This document shows, in pieces, positions 15,676 through 26,844 of a stretch of DNA of 64,000 nt. The DNA lies in contig JAGYKP010000080.1 of the NCBI GenBank assembly GCA_018401555.1, positions 1 to 64,000 of the forward strand. Reading direction: 5' to 3'. Both the position numbers and the translations under genes were made by a program. Position 1 is the stretch's first letter. Every line of letters starts with the position of its first letter. The notes under the pieces are model-generated. The model searched no databases. It saw nothing but the letters and a program-made list of their open reading frames with translations, and was not told where the DNA came from. This stretch comes from Halomonas sp. (GTDB lineage Bacteria; Pseudomonadota; Gammaproteobacteria; Pseudomonadales; Halomonadaceae).

Positions 15676-18424
15676 TTGAGCACCCGTTTTCTCCGTCACT
15701 TCTTCGAACCGGGCACCATCGCCGTGATCGGCGCCTCGGAAAAGTCGGAATCCCTTGGGGGCATCGTCATCCGCAATCTGCTGGAGGGAGAGTTTCCCGG
15801 CACCATCTGGGCGGTCAACCCCAAGGGCTACAGCAGCGTGTATGGCCAGCCGGCCTTCGCCCGGGTCTCCCAGCTCCCCGAGGTGCCCGACCTCGCGGTT
15901 ATCTGCTCTCCTGTCGAGACGGTACCGGGACGCATCGCCCGGCTGGGGAGCTTCGGCTGTCGTGCCGCCCTGGTGCTCTCCGGCGGTTCACATCTCGACG
16001 AGGAGCGCGATGGCAAGGCCTCGATCCGCAGCCGCATGCTGGATGCCGCCCGCGCCTCCGGCATTCGCGTGCTGGGTCCCGAGTGCATGGGGCTGATCGT
16101 CCCCGGACGCCGGCTCAATGCCTCCTACGCCAACCAGATCATCAAGCGCGGCAAGGTCGCCTATCTCGGCCAGTCGGGGATGCTGGGCACGGCGATGATC
16201 GACTGGGCGGCGGGGCGCGGGGTGGGCTTCTCCCACCTGATCACCCTGGGCGACAGCGTCGACGTGATGCTTCCCGACCTGCTCGACTACATCAACCAGT
16301 ACTCGCCGACCCAGGCGATCCTGCTTCATCTCGAGAAGGTCATGGATGCCCAGCACTTCATGACCGCCCTGCGTGACGCCTCGCGCAACCGCCTGGTGCT
16401 GGCGATCAAGAGCGGGCGTACCCCCCAATCGGATCTCACCGGCCTGCCGCCCACCCCGGGCATCGCCAACCGCGACCAGGTGTTCGATGCCGCCTTCTTC
16501 CCGGGCCGGTGTGGTACGCGTGCACGACTCCGACGAGCTGTTCGACGCCCTGATGACCCTGTCGCGCATGAAGCCCCTGCGCGGCGACCGCCTGGCGATC
16601 GTCTCCAACGGCCTGGGGCCGGCGATGCTGGCCATCGACAAGCTGATCAATGCCGGCGGAAAGCTGGCGGACTTCAGCGAGGAGACGCGTCACGCCCTGC
16701 GCAGCGGTGGCCTGGATATCAGCAAGCCCGGCGAGAATCCCGTCGATCTGGGGGGCAACGCCACGCCGGAGATGATGGTCGATGCACTGGAGATCGTCGC
16801 TGCGGACCCCGGCGTCGATGCCGTGCTGGTGGTGCATGCCCCCACCCGCCTGGCACCCTCCAGGGTGACCGCCCAGGCGCTGGTGGCCAACCGCAAGCGC
16901 TTCCGGCGTAACCTGCTGACCAGCTTCATGGGCCTCGAAGAGGCCTTCTCGGCACGCCACGAGTGCAACCTGGCCGGCATCCCCACCTATGTGTCACCCG
17001 AACAGGCGGTCAAGGCGTTCATGCACATGGTGAACTACCAGCGGGTCCAGGCCCTGCTGCAGGAGACCCCGCCGAGCCTGCCGTTCTCCACCACCCGCGA
17101 GATCCGGGTGCGTTGCCGCAAGCTGATCGAGGCGGTCAAGGCCGAGGGGCGCGAGACGCTGACCCACTCAGAGACCGCCCAGGTGCTGGAGGCCTATGGC
17201 ATTCCCGTGGCGCAGCGCCGCTATGTGATGACGGCGGAGGAGGGGGCCGCGGCGGCGGAGGAGTTCGAGGGTGCCATGGCGCTGAAGGTGATCCACGAGG
17301 GCAACTGCCGGCCGTTCCGCTATCGCAAGCATCCTCATCGCCTCTCGGCTGGCCTGCTTCAGGATCTGAAGACGCCGCAGCAGGTAGCGGAAGGCATCGA
17401 ACTGCTGAGTGAGAAGATTGCCGAGAAGTACCCTGCCTTCGAGGTGCGCGAGTACTGCCTGCAGCCCATGCAGCGCGGCAAGCACTCCATGCAGGTGTGC
17501 GCCGGCATCACCCGCGATCCGGTATTCGGGCCCGTGGTGGTGTTCGGCATCGGTGGCTACAAGGTCAATATCCTGGCCGACCGCCAGGTGGCCTTGCCGC
17601 CACTCAACATGCGCCTGGCCGAGGATACGGTGGAGCACACCCATGTGGCGCGCCTGATCCACGAGCATTCGAGCGATCCGCGTCGCGATATCGACCGGCT
17701 CTGCCAGCTGCTCGTCAAGCTGTCGCAGATGGCCAGCGACCTGCTCGAGCTGCGTGGCCTGGAGATCAACCCGCTGGTGCTCAACCGCGACGACATGGTG
17801 GCGGCGGACTTCGCCATGGATCTCGGCCATCCGGCACGCTTCGCGATCATGCCCTATCCCGAGGAGCTCAGGGAGTGGGTCACGCTGAAGAATGGCTGGG
17901 AGGTCGAGGTGCGTCCGATCCGTGCCGAGGATGCCCCGCTGATCACCAGCTTCCATGGTCAGCTCTCCGAGGAGAGCATCCGCTTCCGCTACTTCCACAA
18001 CAAGGCGGACCTGACCCAGCGTGACCTGTCGATGCTCTCGCATATCAACTATGACCGGCAGATGGCCTTTATCGCCGAACACCTGCTGGAGGATGGCAGC
18101 AAGGAGATGCTTGGGGTGGTCAGGGTCTGGAACGATCCCGACAATATCCGCACCGAATTCTCGGTGATCATCCGCGATGACCTGCAGGGCCTGGGCATCG
18201 GCAGCCTGCTGATGAACAAGATGATCAACTACTGCAAGAGCGTCGGTACCCTGGAGATGATCGGCAAGATCATGGTCGACAATCACCCCATGCGCGCGCT
18301 GATGAAGCACCTGGGCTTCAAGCAGCGCTACAACATGGAGGAGCAGGTGGTGGACGCGGTGCTGCGCCTCAATGAACCCGACAGCGAGTGGCAGCGCCAC
18401 CGCCTGGAGAGCCTGCCGGACTGA
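15676..18424 (+). CDS. Pat-type protein lysine acetyltransferase (acyl-CoA synthetase-like + GNAT; frameshifted)
   Basis: This is a protein of about 915 residues. It has an NDP-forming acyl-CoA-synthetase-like CoA-binding domain (TIAVIGASEKSESLGGIVIRNL at the N-terminus), a succinyl-CoA-ligase-like domain with AYLGQSGMLGTAMIDWA, an ATP-grasp region (about 490-700), and a C-terminal GNAT domain (about 740-890: VRPIRAEDAPLITSFH, FSVIIRDDLQGLGIGSLLM). This matches the Pat/YfiQ family that acetylates enzymes such as acetyl-CoA synthetase. One extra base near 16496-16503 splits the frame; correction gives FRAGVVRVHDSDELFDA. The divergent deacetylase suggests a reversible acetylation pair. Confidence 0.9.
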
Positions 18425-18447
18425 GGGGCCCGGGGCGCTCCCCAATG

Positions 18448-18476
18448 TGCCGCCGCGGGATCATGCCCCGGCGGCA
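18448..18476. terminator. Hairpin between convergent pat-like gene and pdxH
   Basis: An 8-bp stem (18448-18455 with 18469-18476), extended by GGG/CCC inside, lies between the two stop codons. There is no clear T-tract, so it is only a candidate bidirectional terminator. Confidence 0.45.
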
Positions 18477-18507
18477 TCGGCCAGGGCGAGTAACGCCTCA
18501 GGAAGCC

Positions 18508-19149
18508 TCACGGCGCGAGGCGGAAGTGGTGCCAGTCGCCGTCACGGCGTTCGTAGCGGATCCGATCATGGAGGCGGCTGGGCTGGCCCTGCCAGAACTC
18601 GATCATCTCGGGAATGACGCGATAGCCACCCCAGTGCACCGGGCGCGGGATCTGCTGCCCCTCGTAGGCCTGCTCGAAGCGTGCCTGACGCTCCTCGATC
18701 CAGGTGCGGTCGGGAATCACCACGCTCTGGGTGGCGATCCAGGCGCCGAGCTGGCTGGCCCGGGGACGACTGGCGAAGTAGTCGTCGGACTCCTGCTCGC
18801 TGACCTGCTCGACATGCCCCTCGATGCGCACCTGTCGTGCCAGCGACGGCCACCAGAAGGTCAGGGCGGCGTGGGGGACGTTGGTCAGTTCACTGCCCTT
18901 GTGACTGTGGTAATTGGTGTAGAAGACGAAGCCCTGCTCATCGATGCCCTTGAGCAGCACCACCCGGGCGTGGGGAAGTCCCTGGCTGTCCACGGTGGCC
19001 AGGGTCATGGCGTTGCCGTCGAGGCCTTCGCTCTCCAGCGCCAGGGTCAGCCACTCCTCGAACAGCGGCATGGGGTCCTGGGTGACCTGGGCCTCGTCGA
19101 GCTGGCCGCCTTCGTAGTCGCGGCGGATATCGGCAATCTTGCGTGTCAT
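18508..19149 (-). CDS. pdxH: Pyridoxamine 5'-phosphate oxidase
   Basis: This 213-residue FMN enzyme oxidises pyridoxine or pyridoxamine 5'-phosphate to pyridoxal 5'-phosphate. Family features are MTLATVDSQGLPHARVVLLKGIDEQGFVFYTNYHSHKG (FMN-binding), ALTFWWPSLARQVRIEG, YFASRPRASQLGAWIATQS, and the C-terminal signature beginning EMIEFWQGQPSRLHDRI. It is full length and unbroken, and stands alone, with the AzlCD genes on the same strand further downstream. Confidence 0.96.
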   Translation of the reverse strand: MTRKIADIRRDYEGGQLDEAQVTQDPMPLFEEWLTLALESEGLDGNAMTLATVDSQGLPHARVVLLKGIDEQGFVFYTNYHSHKGSELTNVPHAALTFWWPSLARQVRIEGHVEQVSEQESDDYFASRPRASQLGAWIATQSVVIPDRTWIEERQARFEQAYEGQQIPRPVHWGGYRVIPEMIEFWQGQPSRLHDRIRYERRDGDWHHFRLAP

Positions 19150-19273
19150 CGTACGGAGCTCTCCTGAAATCTCTGTGCATGTTGGCCGCTTCGAGGACGC
19201 AGCTCAACACCTGTTTTGCAGCGCGGCAACATTTTTTCTGGCTTTCAGTATAGCGTCGCGGGCATCGCCATCC

Positions 19274-19621
19274 TCACCCCATCCAGCCCAGCTGGACCAT
19301 GGCCATGTAGGCGCCGGTACCGCCGATGATCGAGAGCAGGGCGTTGCGTCGCCACAGATGCAGCAGGGCGACGATCAACGAGGCCATGATCATCGGCCAG
19401 CCATTGGCGCCGGCGTTGAGCTGGCCATCGAGCAGGGGCCGGAAGTCGCGCAGCGCATAGATGACCAGGATCATCATCACCGTGGGGGGCAGGTAGCGAC
19501 CCAGGTGCAGGATCAGGGGGTGGTCGGCATGCCGCGCCAGGGCCACGAAGGGGATGACCCGGGTGGCGAAGGTGGCCAGGGCGCAGACGCCGATGAACAG
19601 CAGCAGCGACGGGGTGCTCAT
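19274..19621 (-). CDS. azlD: AzlD-family branched-chain amino acid exporter small subunit
   Basis: This 115-residue membrane protein has four predicted hydrophobic helices (LLLFIGVCALATFATRVIPF, YLPPTVMMILVIYAL, WPMIMASLIVALLHLW, LLSIIGGTGAYMAMVQ). It pairs with AzlC to export branched-chain amino acids. Its ATG overlaps the AzlC stop by 4 nt, the usual AzlCD arrangement. Start MSTPSLLL is set by this overlap; the longer upstream frame is shadow sequence. Confidence 0.88.
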   Translation of the reverse strand: MSTPSLLLFIGVCALATFATRVIPFVALARHADHPLILHLGRYLPPTVMMILVIYALRDFRPLLDGQLNAGANGWPMIMASLIVALLHLWRRNALLSIIGGTGAYMAMVQLGWMG

Positions 19622-20313
19622 GCGCTGGCCTCCGGATGGCGCCCGAGACGGTAGTGCAGCAGCAGGATCAGGCTGGCCGCACCGATGGCGCCCAGCAGCA
19701 GGTGACGATCCGGCAACAGCAGCAGGGCGCCCAGCCCGGTGAACAGGGCGATGGCGAAGGGCAACCAGCGACGCAGGCGACGCGCCTGTTCGAGGGTGAG
19801 CACGATGAACAGTGCCGTCAGGGCGAATTCGATGCCCTGGCTGTCGAAGGTCAGCGTGGTGCCCGCCAGCACCCCGGCAATGGAACCCAGCACCCACCAG
19901 GCCTGGTTGAGCAGGCTGACCCGGAAGGCCAGGGCCTGGTCATCGGCGTGCCCGGCGGGCAGGGTGGTGATCAGCGAATAGGTCTCGTCGGTGAGGGCGA
20001 ATATCAGATAGGGCTTGCGCCAGCCGGCACCCTGGAACCGCTTGAGCAGCGAGAGTCCATAGAAGAGGTGGCGGGAATTGAGCATCAGGGTCGCCACGGC
20101 CAGCTCCATCAGTCCGGCGCCGGCGGCGAGCAGGGCCACGGCGAGGAACTGTCCCGCACCGGCATAGATCACCAGTGACATCATCACCGCGGCCCACCAG
20201 GGTACCCCCACCTCCACGGCGAGGATGCCGTAGGCGGCCCCCAGAGGCAGGTAGCCGAACATCACCGGCAGGGTGAGCTTCCCGGCCTCCTTCCAGGCGA
20301 GTGGTAGTGACAC
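19618..20313 (-). CDS. azlC: AzlC-family branched-chain amino acid exporter large subunit
   Basis: This 231-residue inner membrane protein is of the AzlC family. The N-terminus PVMFGYLPLGAAYGILAVEVG and the LMLNSRHLFYGLSLL segment are characteristic, and FALTDETYSL follows in the middle. About seven hydrophobic helices are visible. With AzlD it forms a proton-driven exporter of branched-chain or similar amino acids. The upstream 123 nt before the divergent cytochrome b gene should hold both promoters. Confidence 0.92.
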   Translation of the reverse strand: MSLPLAWKEAGKLTLPVMFGYLPLGAAYGILAVEVGVPWWAAVMMSLVIYAGAGQFLAVALLAAGAGLMELAVATLMLNSRHLFYGLSLLKRFQGAGWRKPYLIFALTDETYSLITTLPAGHADDQALAFRVSLLNQAWWVLGSIAGVLAGTTLTFDSQGIEFALTALFIVLTLEQARRLRRWLPFAIALFTGLGALLLLPDRHLLLGAIGAASLILLLHYRLGRHPEASA

Positions 20314-20436
20314 GGTGATAGACTCCTTTCCATCATGGGTTGATGCGGTGGTTGGCAGCGATGCCCATGGTAAGACAGATCCACCGATTTGGCAGCTGTC
20401 GACAAGATTCGTGACTGATTAAAGCAAGGAGGCAAG

Positions 20437-21119
20437 ATGACTCGACTACTGGTCTGGGATATCCCGGTTCGACTCTTCCACTGGTCCCTGGTCGCCCTGG
20501 TGGGCCTCTCCTTCTACACCATGAAGACCGAGGGCGTCCCTTTCGTCTTTCCGGTCGAGATCCATGCCCGCGCTGGCTACCTGCTGCTGGGACTGCTGCT
20601 GTTTCGCTGGCTGTGGGGGCTGCTGGGCAGTCCTCATGCGCGCTTCGCCAGTTTCCTGCGCTCCCCCGGCAGCATGATCAACTATGGCCGGCGCCTGCTC
20701 GGCGGCAGGCCGCCCGCGTTCGCCGGCCATAACCCCTGGGTGGCGCCATGGTCCTGGTCATGTTGCTGTCACTGTCGTTCCAGGCGGTCAGCGGCCTGTT
20801 CATGACCGACGATATCTTCTTCAAGGCGCCGCTGAACGGCTGGGTGGCCGGCGATACCGTCGATATCCTCATAGCACTCCATCACCTCAACGCCAACCTG
20901 CTGGTGGTGCTGATCGCCGGGCACCTGTTGGCGCTGGTGGTGCATCGCGTGAAGGGAGAGCGGCTGGTGGGCGCCATGATCACCGGGCGCAAGACACTGG
21001 CGCGCCGCCCCGAGGATGAACCCGACGCTGGCCTCAAGCGTCGCGCGGCGAGCCTGTGGCTGGCCCTGGCCTTGATCGTGCTCTGCGCCCTGCCGGTGAT
21101 CTGGCTGTGGTACGCGTGA
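20437..21119 (+). CDS. Cytochrome b561-type membrane protein (frameshifted)
   Basis: This di-haem cytochrome b of about 227 residues belongs to the Ni-hydrogenase/cytochrome b561 family. It starts LLVWDIPVRLFHWSLVALVG with the HW haem ligand, then HARAGYLLLGLLLFRWLWG, a central GHNP loop, a helix with LVMLLSLSFQAVSGLF, and LHHLNANLLVVLIAGHLLALVVH. Four helices plus a C-terminal fifth are seen. The frame breaks near 20728-20740 in a CCCTGGGTGG stretch; correction gives GHNPVGGAMVLVML. It is convergent with a cytochrome c gene, which is its likely electron partner. Confidence 0.88.
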
Positions 21120-21122
21120 GCC

Positions 21123-21164
21123 GAATGCGCGACAGGGCGGCCTGAAGGCCGCCCCGTCGCATTC
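21123..21164. terminator. Strong hairpin between cytochrome b561 and cytochrome c genes
   Basis: A long GC-rich stem (about 21123-21142 with 21147-21164, TGAA loop, one small bulge) lies just after the cytochrome b stop and before the convergent cytochrome c stop. It is well placed as a bidirectional terminator. There is no long T-tract. Confidence 0.65.
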
Positions 21165-21190
21165 ACATCCAGGATGGTGTCTGAGTATGA

Positions 21191-21667
21191 CTACTCGGCA
21201 CGGAAATCGTCGTGACACCCCTTGCAGCTGTTGCCCACGGCGCCGACCTGGCGGCGCAAGGCGTTGAACTCCTCGCCGTCCTCGACCATCTGGGCCAGGG
21301 TGGCGGCCTCCTGCTTCAAGGTCTCCTGCTTCTCCTCGAAGCCTTCCCAGTCGTCGGCGATCTTGGCCAGGGCGTCGGTCTCGGCATCGTGGTCGTCGCC
21401 CTGCAGGGTGCCTTCCATGAATCCTTCCCAGGGCAGGTGGGCAACGGCTGCCAGGTTATTCGCCCGGGTGGCGAACTCTTCCGCGTCATACTCGATATCG
21501 CCCTGGGCCATGTCGCCCATGGGGCCCAGCTGCCAGGCCATCACACGCAGGGCCGACTGGCGATAATCGATGGCATCCTCGGGCTCTGCGGCCTGGGCGG
21601 CAAGCGGCAGGGCAAGCGCGGCCGACAGGCCGAGGGCGATAAGGGGACGGAACGTCACGGTCATCAC
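21191..21667 (-). CDS. Cytochrome c' / c-556 family periplasmic protein
   Basis: This 158-residue protein has a signal peptide (ALGLSAALALPLAAQAAEP) and a mature four-helix domain ending in the haem-binding site CKGCHDDFRAE. A C-terminal CxxCH and an early DYRQSALRVMAWQLGPM helix are standard for cytochrome c' and c-556 proteins. It should carry one c-type haem in the periplasm. Start could also be one codon downstream, as two Met codons are adjacent. It is convergent with the b561 gene. Confidence 0.92.
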   Translation of the reverse strand: MMTVTFRPLIALGLSAALALPLAAQAAEPEDAIDYRQSALRVMAWQLGPMGDMAQGDIEYDAEEFATRANNLAAVAHLPWEGFMEGTLQGDDHDAETDALAKIADDWEGFEEKQETLKQEAATLAQMVEDGEEFNALRRQVGAVGNSCKGCHDDFRAE

Positions 21668-21709
21668 GAGCTCCTTTCGTCAGTATTGGCTCAATCGGCT
21701 TGATATGAA

Positions 21710-23148
<1,439 letters not shown>

Positions 23149-23215
23149 GGGGCTCCTCGACCTGATGGCCATTTCGCGACGGTTCGCGGCATTGTAGCAA
23201 GGGCCACGCCCTGGC

Positions 23216-23659
23216 TCACGGGGAAGCCGGTGCCGGCGATGCTTCGGGCAGGCGACGATAGACCCAGGCCTGGCTGCCGTCGGCGAGGGCAGGCCGCACC
23301 CGCTCGTAGCGAATGCCCAGCCGTTCGTAGCGGTCGAGTCGGGCAAGCTCATCGGCGGCAACGGTCAATACCTCGCCCGGCACACGCTCGCCGGGGGCCG
23401 GCTCGAGGTCCAGCCCGCTCCGTCGCCAGTCCTCGAGGTGCGCGGTTCGAGTCTCGACCAGGTCGCCGATCACGATCCAGCGCACCGGCGGCACGCGCAG
23501 GGTGCCATAGACGAAGACCTCATGGGGGCCCTCGCCGATGGGGTCCAGATGGTCGGGTCGCTCGTAGGTGAAGGGGCTGAGCATGGTCAGCCACAACCAG
23601 CCCGCTACTGCCAGCGGGGTGCCGATAAGGGTAGTGGTGAGCAGGTGTCGGGGTCGCAT
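23216..23659 (-). CDS. Gamma-glutamylcyclotransferase-fold protein
   Basis: This 147-residue protein has an N-terminal hydrophobic segment (TTLIGTPLAVAGWLWLTML) and then an AIG2/GGCT-like domain. The substrate loop VFVYGTLRVPPVR and a Glu-containing GEVLTVAADELARLDRYE segment are seen. Members cyclise gamma-glutamyl amines, but many are uncharacterised. Start MRPRHLL is chosen; upstream sequence in frame is shadow. It is probably membrane-anchored. The pairing with smr divergently upstream has no obvious functional meaning. Confidence 0.75.
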   Translation of the reverse strand: MRPRHLLTTTLIGTPLAVAGWLWLTMLSPFTYERPDHLDPIGEGPHEVFVYGTLRVPPVRWIVIGDLVETRTAHLEDWRRSGLDLEPAPGERVPGEVLTVAADELARLDRYERLGIRYERVRPALADGSQAWVYRRLPEASPAPASP

Positions 23660-23763
23660 GGGGGTCTCGCCGTCGAAGTCGGACCATCCTGCCATGCCCC
23701 GGCGTCGCGGCGCGAGGTTGGGCTCTGCTAGGATGGCCATTCCCATGACGACGGAGGTGAGCC

Positions 23764-24370
23764 ATGAACCCGACGGCACGCAATGACCTCGATTTCCAGG
23801 CGCTGATGGGGGATGTACGCCCGCTGACCCGGGGCAGGGATCGCGCCGATACCGGCCGTTCTGCGCGTTCGCCCAGCGAAGCACAGCTGGCTCGTCGCGG
23901 AGTGCCGCCGCCGAGCCGGAAGGTCACGGCTTCCTCTCCGACGACTTCGTCGATCTGGTGCCGCCTTTCGACCCCCTCGACTATCGCCGCGACGGTATCC
24001 AGCAGGGCGTGGTGGATCGCCTGCGCCACGGCGGCTATGCCGCCCAGGCGCGGCTGCACCTGCTGCGTCGCCCGCTGGAGAGTGCCGGCGCAGCCTGCCG
24101 CCCTTCATCCACGAGGCCTACGCCCATGACCTGCGCTCGGTGCTGATCGTGCATGGCCGCGGCCAGGCTATCGACAGTCCGCCCAACGTGCTGCGCTCCT
24201 ACCTGGCCAAGTGGCTCACGCAGTTTCTCGAGGTGCAGGCCTTCGTCTCCGCCCAGCCCGCCGACGGCGGCCTGGGCGCCACCTGGGTGTTGCTGCGCAG
24301 AGCGAACGCGCCCGCGCCGATAACCGCGAACGCCAACAGAAGCGGCGGGGGTAAGGAGGAAGTGGGGTAG
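23764..24370 (+). CDS. Smr-domain protein, SmrA-like (two frameshifts)
   Basis: This is a protein of about 200 residues. The N-terminus (DLDFQALMGDVRPL) and the segment FLSDDFVDLVPPFDPLDYRRDGIQQGVVDRLRHG match the region before the Smr domain in SmrA/YdaL proteins. The Smr domain has VLIVHGRGQAIDSPPNVLRSYLAKWL and a C-terminal GGLGATWVLLRR. Breaks lie near 23895-23901 and 24092-24102, and the sequence reads on in register after each. The family has a nuclease fold linked to nucleic acid metabolism. The exact substrate is not predictable. Confidence 0.82.
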
Positions 24371-24384
24371 CGTCGGGGGAGTAT

Positions 24385-24500
24385 CTGGCGCCAGGGCTTT
24401 GCCGGCGACAGGTCTGTACGGGGGCGCTGTGAACCCCTCCCTGGGCGCTACCGACGCCATCCCTGGCGTAGGACCCCCTTCAGACCTGTCCCCGTCGCCC
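24385..24500. repeat. Highly palindromic intergenic element
   Basis: This 116-nt stretch between convergent genes is built of nested palindromes: a 10-bp perfect palindrome (24385-24394), a 10-bp inverted repeat 24407-24416/24481-24490 that continues inward with a five-G/five-C pairing (24420-24424 with 24474-24478), and an inner 6-bp hairpin (24454-24459/24464-24469). A 7-base direct repeat GGGCGCT occurs at 24422 and 24443. It resembles REP/BIME-type intergenic repeats and could end transcription from both sides. Copy number in the genome is unknown. Confidence 0.65.
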
Positions 24501-24535
24501 CTCAAGGTGGCTGCGCTAGAATAGTGCTCGCTTTA

Positions 24536-25083
24536 TCAAGCGAAAGCAGGAGCCTCTTTACGCGCCTGGCTCCGTTCGCGCTCGCGGCGCCGGAACAGCG
24601 GCTCGGGCTGGTCCACCGCCGGCTGGTAGGCGCGGCTGAAGACGTTCAGGTTGCGCAGGGCGTCCCTCCAGCCACTGGTCCTCGCGCAGCGAGAAGCCGT
24701 CGAAGCCACAGCGACGCATGAAGAAGAGCTGGTCGACCAGCACATCGCCGATGGCGCGAATCTCGCCCCGATAACCGTGACGCTCGCGCAGCTATCCGCG
24801 CCAGGCTGTAGCCGCGGCCGTCGGTGAACTTCGGGAAGTCGATGGCGACCAGCGGTGCCGCGACAAGGCGTGCGGCCAGGGCGTCATCGAGTTCGGTGTC
24901 GGCGGCAAGCCAGGGGGCGCGCCCCTGGCCACGCTCGCCCTCAGAGCCATTCGTCGAGGGCACGATCGCCGGCACTCCGGCGGCCGGCTGGCCCTCGCGG
25001 ATCAGCTGCCAGTCATCGACGGCCGACTGGCCGCGGAAGAGATAGGGGCGTTGGCTTGCGGAGTGGGGGGCCTGATCAGGCAT
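24536..25083 (-). CDS. DUF934 family protein, sulfite reductase partner (two frameshifts)
   Basis: This DUF934 protein of about 182 residues, often annotated as an oxidoreductase, is typically encoded right after cysI. Family motifs seen are VAIDFPKFTDGRGYSLA, the following RYGYRGE-like stretch, GDVLVDQLFFMRRCGFDGF, and the C-terminal ALRNLNVFSRAYQPAVDQPEPLFRRR. The frame breaks near 24790-24800 and 24660-24668. The start overlaps the cysI stop by 8 nt (ATGCCTGA), so the two are translationally coupled. The role is presumably in sulfite reduction or electron delivery; no cofactor site is evident. Confidence 0.85.
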
Positions 25084-26728
25084 AGACGCGCTCCTTGAAG
25101 GGCTTGAGACCGATGCGACGATAGGTGTCGAGGAAGGTCTCGTCGTCGCTGCGCTCGCTGACGTAGACCTTGAGCAGGGTGTCGATGACCCCGGGGACCG
25201 CCTCGCGGCTGAAGGAGGGGCCGAGGATCTTGCCCAGCGATGCCGCATTGCCCTGGGCGCCGCCGAGCGAGATCTGGTACCACTCCTCGCCTTTCTTGTC
25301 GACGCCGAGGATGCCGATGTGACCGACATGGTGATGGCCACAGGCGTTCATGCAGCCGGAGATATTGAGCTCCAGCGGGCCCAGGTCGTAGAGGAAGTCC
25401 AGGTCCTCGAAGCGTTCCTGGATGGCCTGGGCCACCGGGATCGACTTGGCGTTGGCCAGGGCGCAGTAGTCACCCCCGGGGCAGCAGATCAGGTCGGCCA
25501 GGGTGCCCACCGTGGGATTGGCCAGGCCCAGTGCCTCGAGCTCGTGCCACAGCGCCTCCAGGCGATCCATGGGCACATCGGAGAGCACCAGATTCTGCTC
25601 ATGGGTGACGCGCAGCTCGCCGAAGCTATACTCGTCGGCGAGATCCGCGATCTGGTGCATCTGCTCGGCGGTGACGTCGCCGGGCGAGTGGCCGCTGCGC
25701 TTCAGGGAGAGGGTAACCGACGCGTAGCCGGGCACCTTGTGACCGTGGACGTTGTTGGTCATGAAGCGGCCGAAGGCGCGATTCTCGCCGCGCAACGCCT
25801 CGATAGCGGCGATGGCCTCGTCGGTAACGGGGCGCCGCTCGGGGTCGACGAAGTGGGCCGCCACCCGCTCGACGCTCTCCCGGGTCAGGGTCTGGGGGCC
25901 ATCCTTGAGATGGGCCCACTCCTCCTCGACGCGGCGGCGGAACTCCTCGACGCCCAGGGCCTTGACCAGGATCTTGATGCGCGCCTTGAACTTGTTGTCG
26001 CGGCGGCCGAACTGGTTGTAGACCCGAACCAGCGCCTCGAGGTAGGTGAGCAGGTGCTGCCAGGGCAGGTCGTCGCGGACCACCTCGCCGATCATCGGCG
26101 TGCGGCCCAGGCCACCGCCGGCCAGCACCCTGACGCGCACCTCGCCCTGGGCGTCCCTCCACAGCCGCAGGCCCACGTCGTGGACCTGGATCGCCGCGCG
26201 ATCCTCGGCGGCACCGGTCACCGCGATCTTGAACTTGCGTGGCAAGTAGGCGAACTCGGGGTGGAAGGTGGACCACTGGCGGATCAGCTCGCACCAGGGG
26301 CGGGGATCGACCTCCTCGTCCTCGGCGACGCCGGCGAACTGGTCGGTGGTGGTGTTGCGGATGTCGTTGCCGCTGGTCTGGATGGCGTGCATCTGCACGC
26401 TGGCGAGCTCGGCCAGCATGTCCGGCACGGTCTCGAACTTCGGCCAGTTGAGCTGCAGGTTGGTGCGGGTGGTGAAGTGCCCATAGCCACGGTCGTAGTC
26501 GCGAGCCAGGTCGCCCAGCTTGCGCAGCTGGTAAGCGGCCAGCATGCCGTAGGGGATGGCGATGCGCAGCATGGGAGCGTAGCGCTGGATATACAGGCCG
26601 TTCTGCACCCGCAGCGGCAGGAACTCCTCTTCGCTCAGGCGCCCGGCAAGATAGCGCTCCATCTGGTCGCGGAACTGGGCCACGCGTTCGTTGACGAGAG
26701 TCTGGTCGTGGGAATCGTAGCGATACAT
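25076..26728 (-). CDS. cysI: Sulfite reductase hemoprotein subunit (siroheme/4Fe-4S)
   Basis: This 550-residue enzyme reduces sulfite to sulfide in assimilatory sulfur metabolism. The siroheme-[4Fe-4S] cysteines are CCPGGDYC and SGCMNACGHH, separated as in the sulfite/nitrite reductase family. The ferredoxin-like N-terminal repeat contains YGHFTTRTNLQLNWPK and the substrate region TSGNDIRNTTTDQFAG. The frame is intact. The shorter form coupled with DUF934, rather than the CysJ-dependent form, is common in Pseudomonas and Halomonas. Nitrite reduction by the same fold cannot be excluded but the DUF934 partner favours sulfite. Confidence 0.93.
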   Translation of the reverse strand: MYRYDSHDQTLVNERVAQFRDQMERYLAGRLSEEEFLPLRVQNGLYIQRYAPMLRIAIPYGMLAAYQLRKLGDLARDYDRGYGHFTTRTNLQLNWPKFETVPDMLAELASVQMHAIQTSGNDIRNTTTDQFAGVAEDEEVDPRPWCELIRQWSTFHPEFAYLPRKFKIAVTGAAEDRAAIQVHDVGLRLWRDAQGEVRVRVLAGGGLGRTPMIGEVVRDDLPWQHLLTYLEALVRVYNQFGRRDNKFKARIKILVKALGVEEFRRRVEEEWAHLKDGPQTLTRESVERVAAHFVDPERRPVTDEAIAAIEALRGENRAFGRFMTNNVHGHKVPGYASVTLSLKRSGHSPGDVTAEQMHQIADLADEYSFGELRVTHEQNLVLSDVPMDRLEALWHELEALGLANPTVGTLADLICCPGGDYCALANAKSIPVAQAIQERFEDLDFLYDLGPLELNISGCMNACGHHHVGHIGILGVDKKGEEWYQISLGGAQGNAASLGKILGPSFSREAVPGVIDTLLKVYVSERSDDETFLDTYRRIGLKPFKERVYA

Positions 26729-26844
26729 TCAGCCATCCTGCTGCAGTGAAAGTGGCAGTGCCTGACGCAGCACGATACGCGGGGTCGCATATTATTTAAA
26801 AGAATTAAAACTTATAGTTTTTATACTTAAAGTAATTAGCCGGA

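Noticed and set aside
25319..26749. Open frame of 476 codons antisense to the sulfite reductase gene
   Set aside because: It is a codon-bias shadow of cysI with no recognised features.
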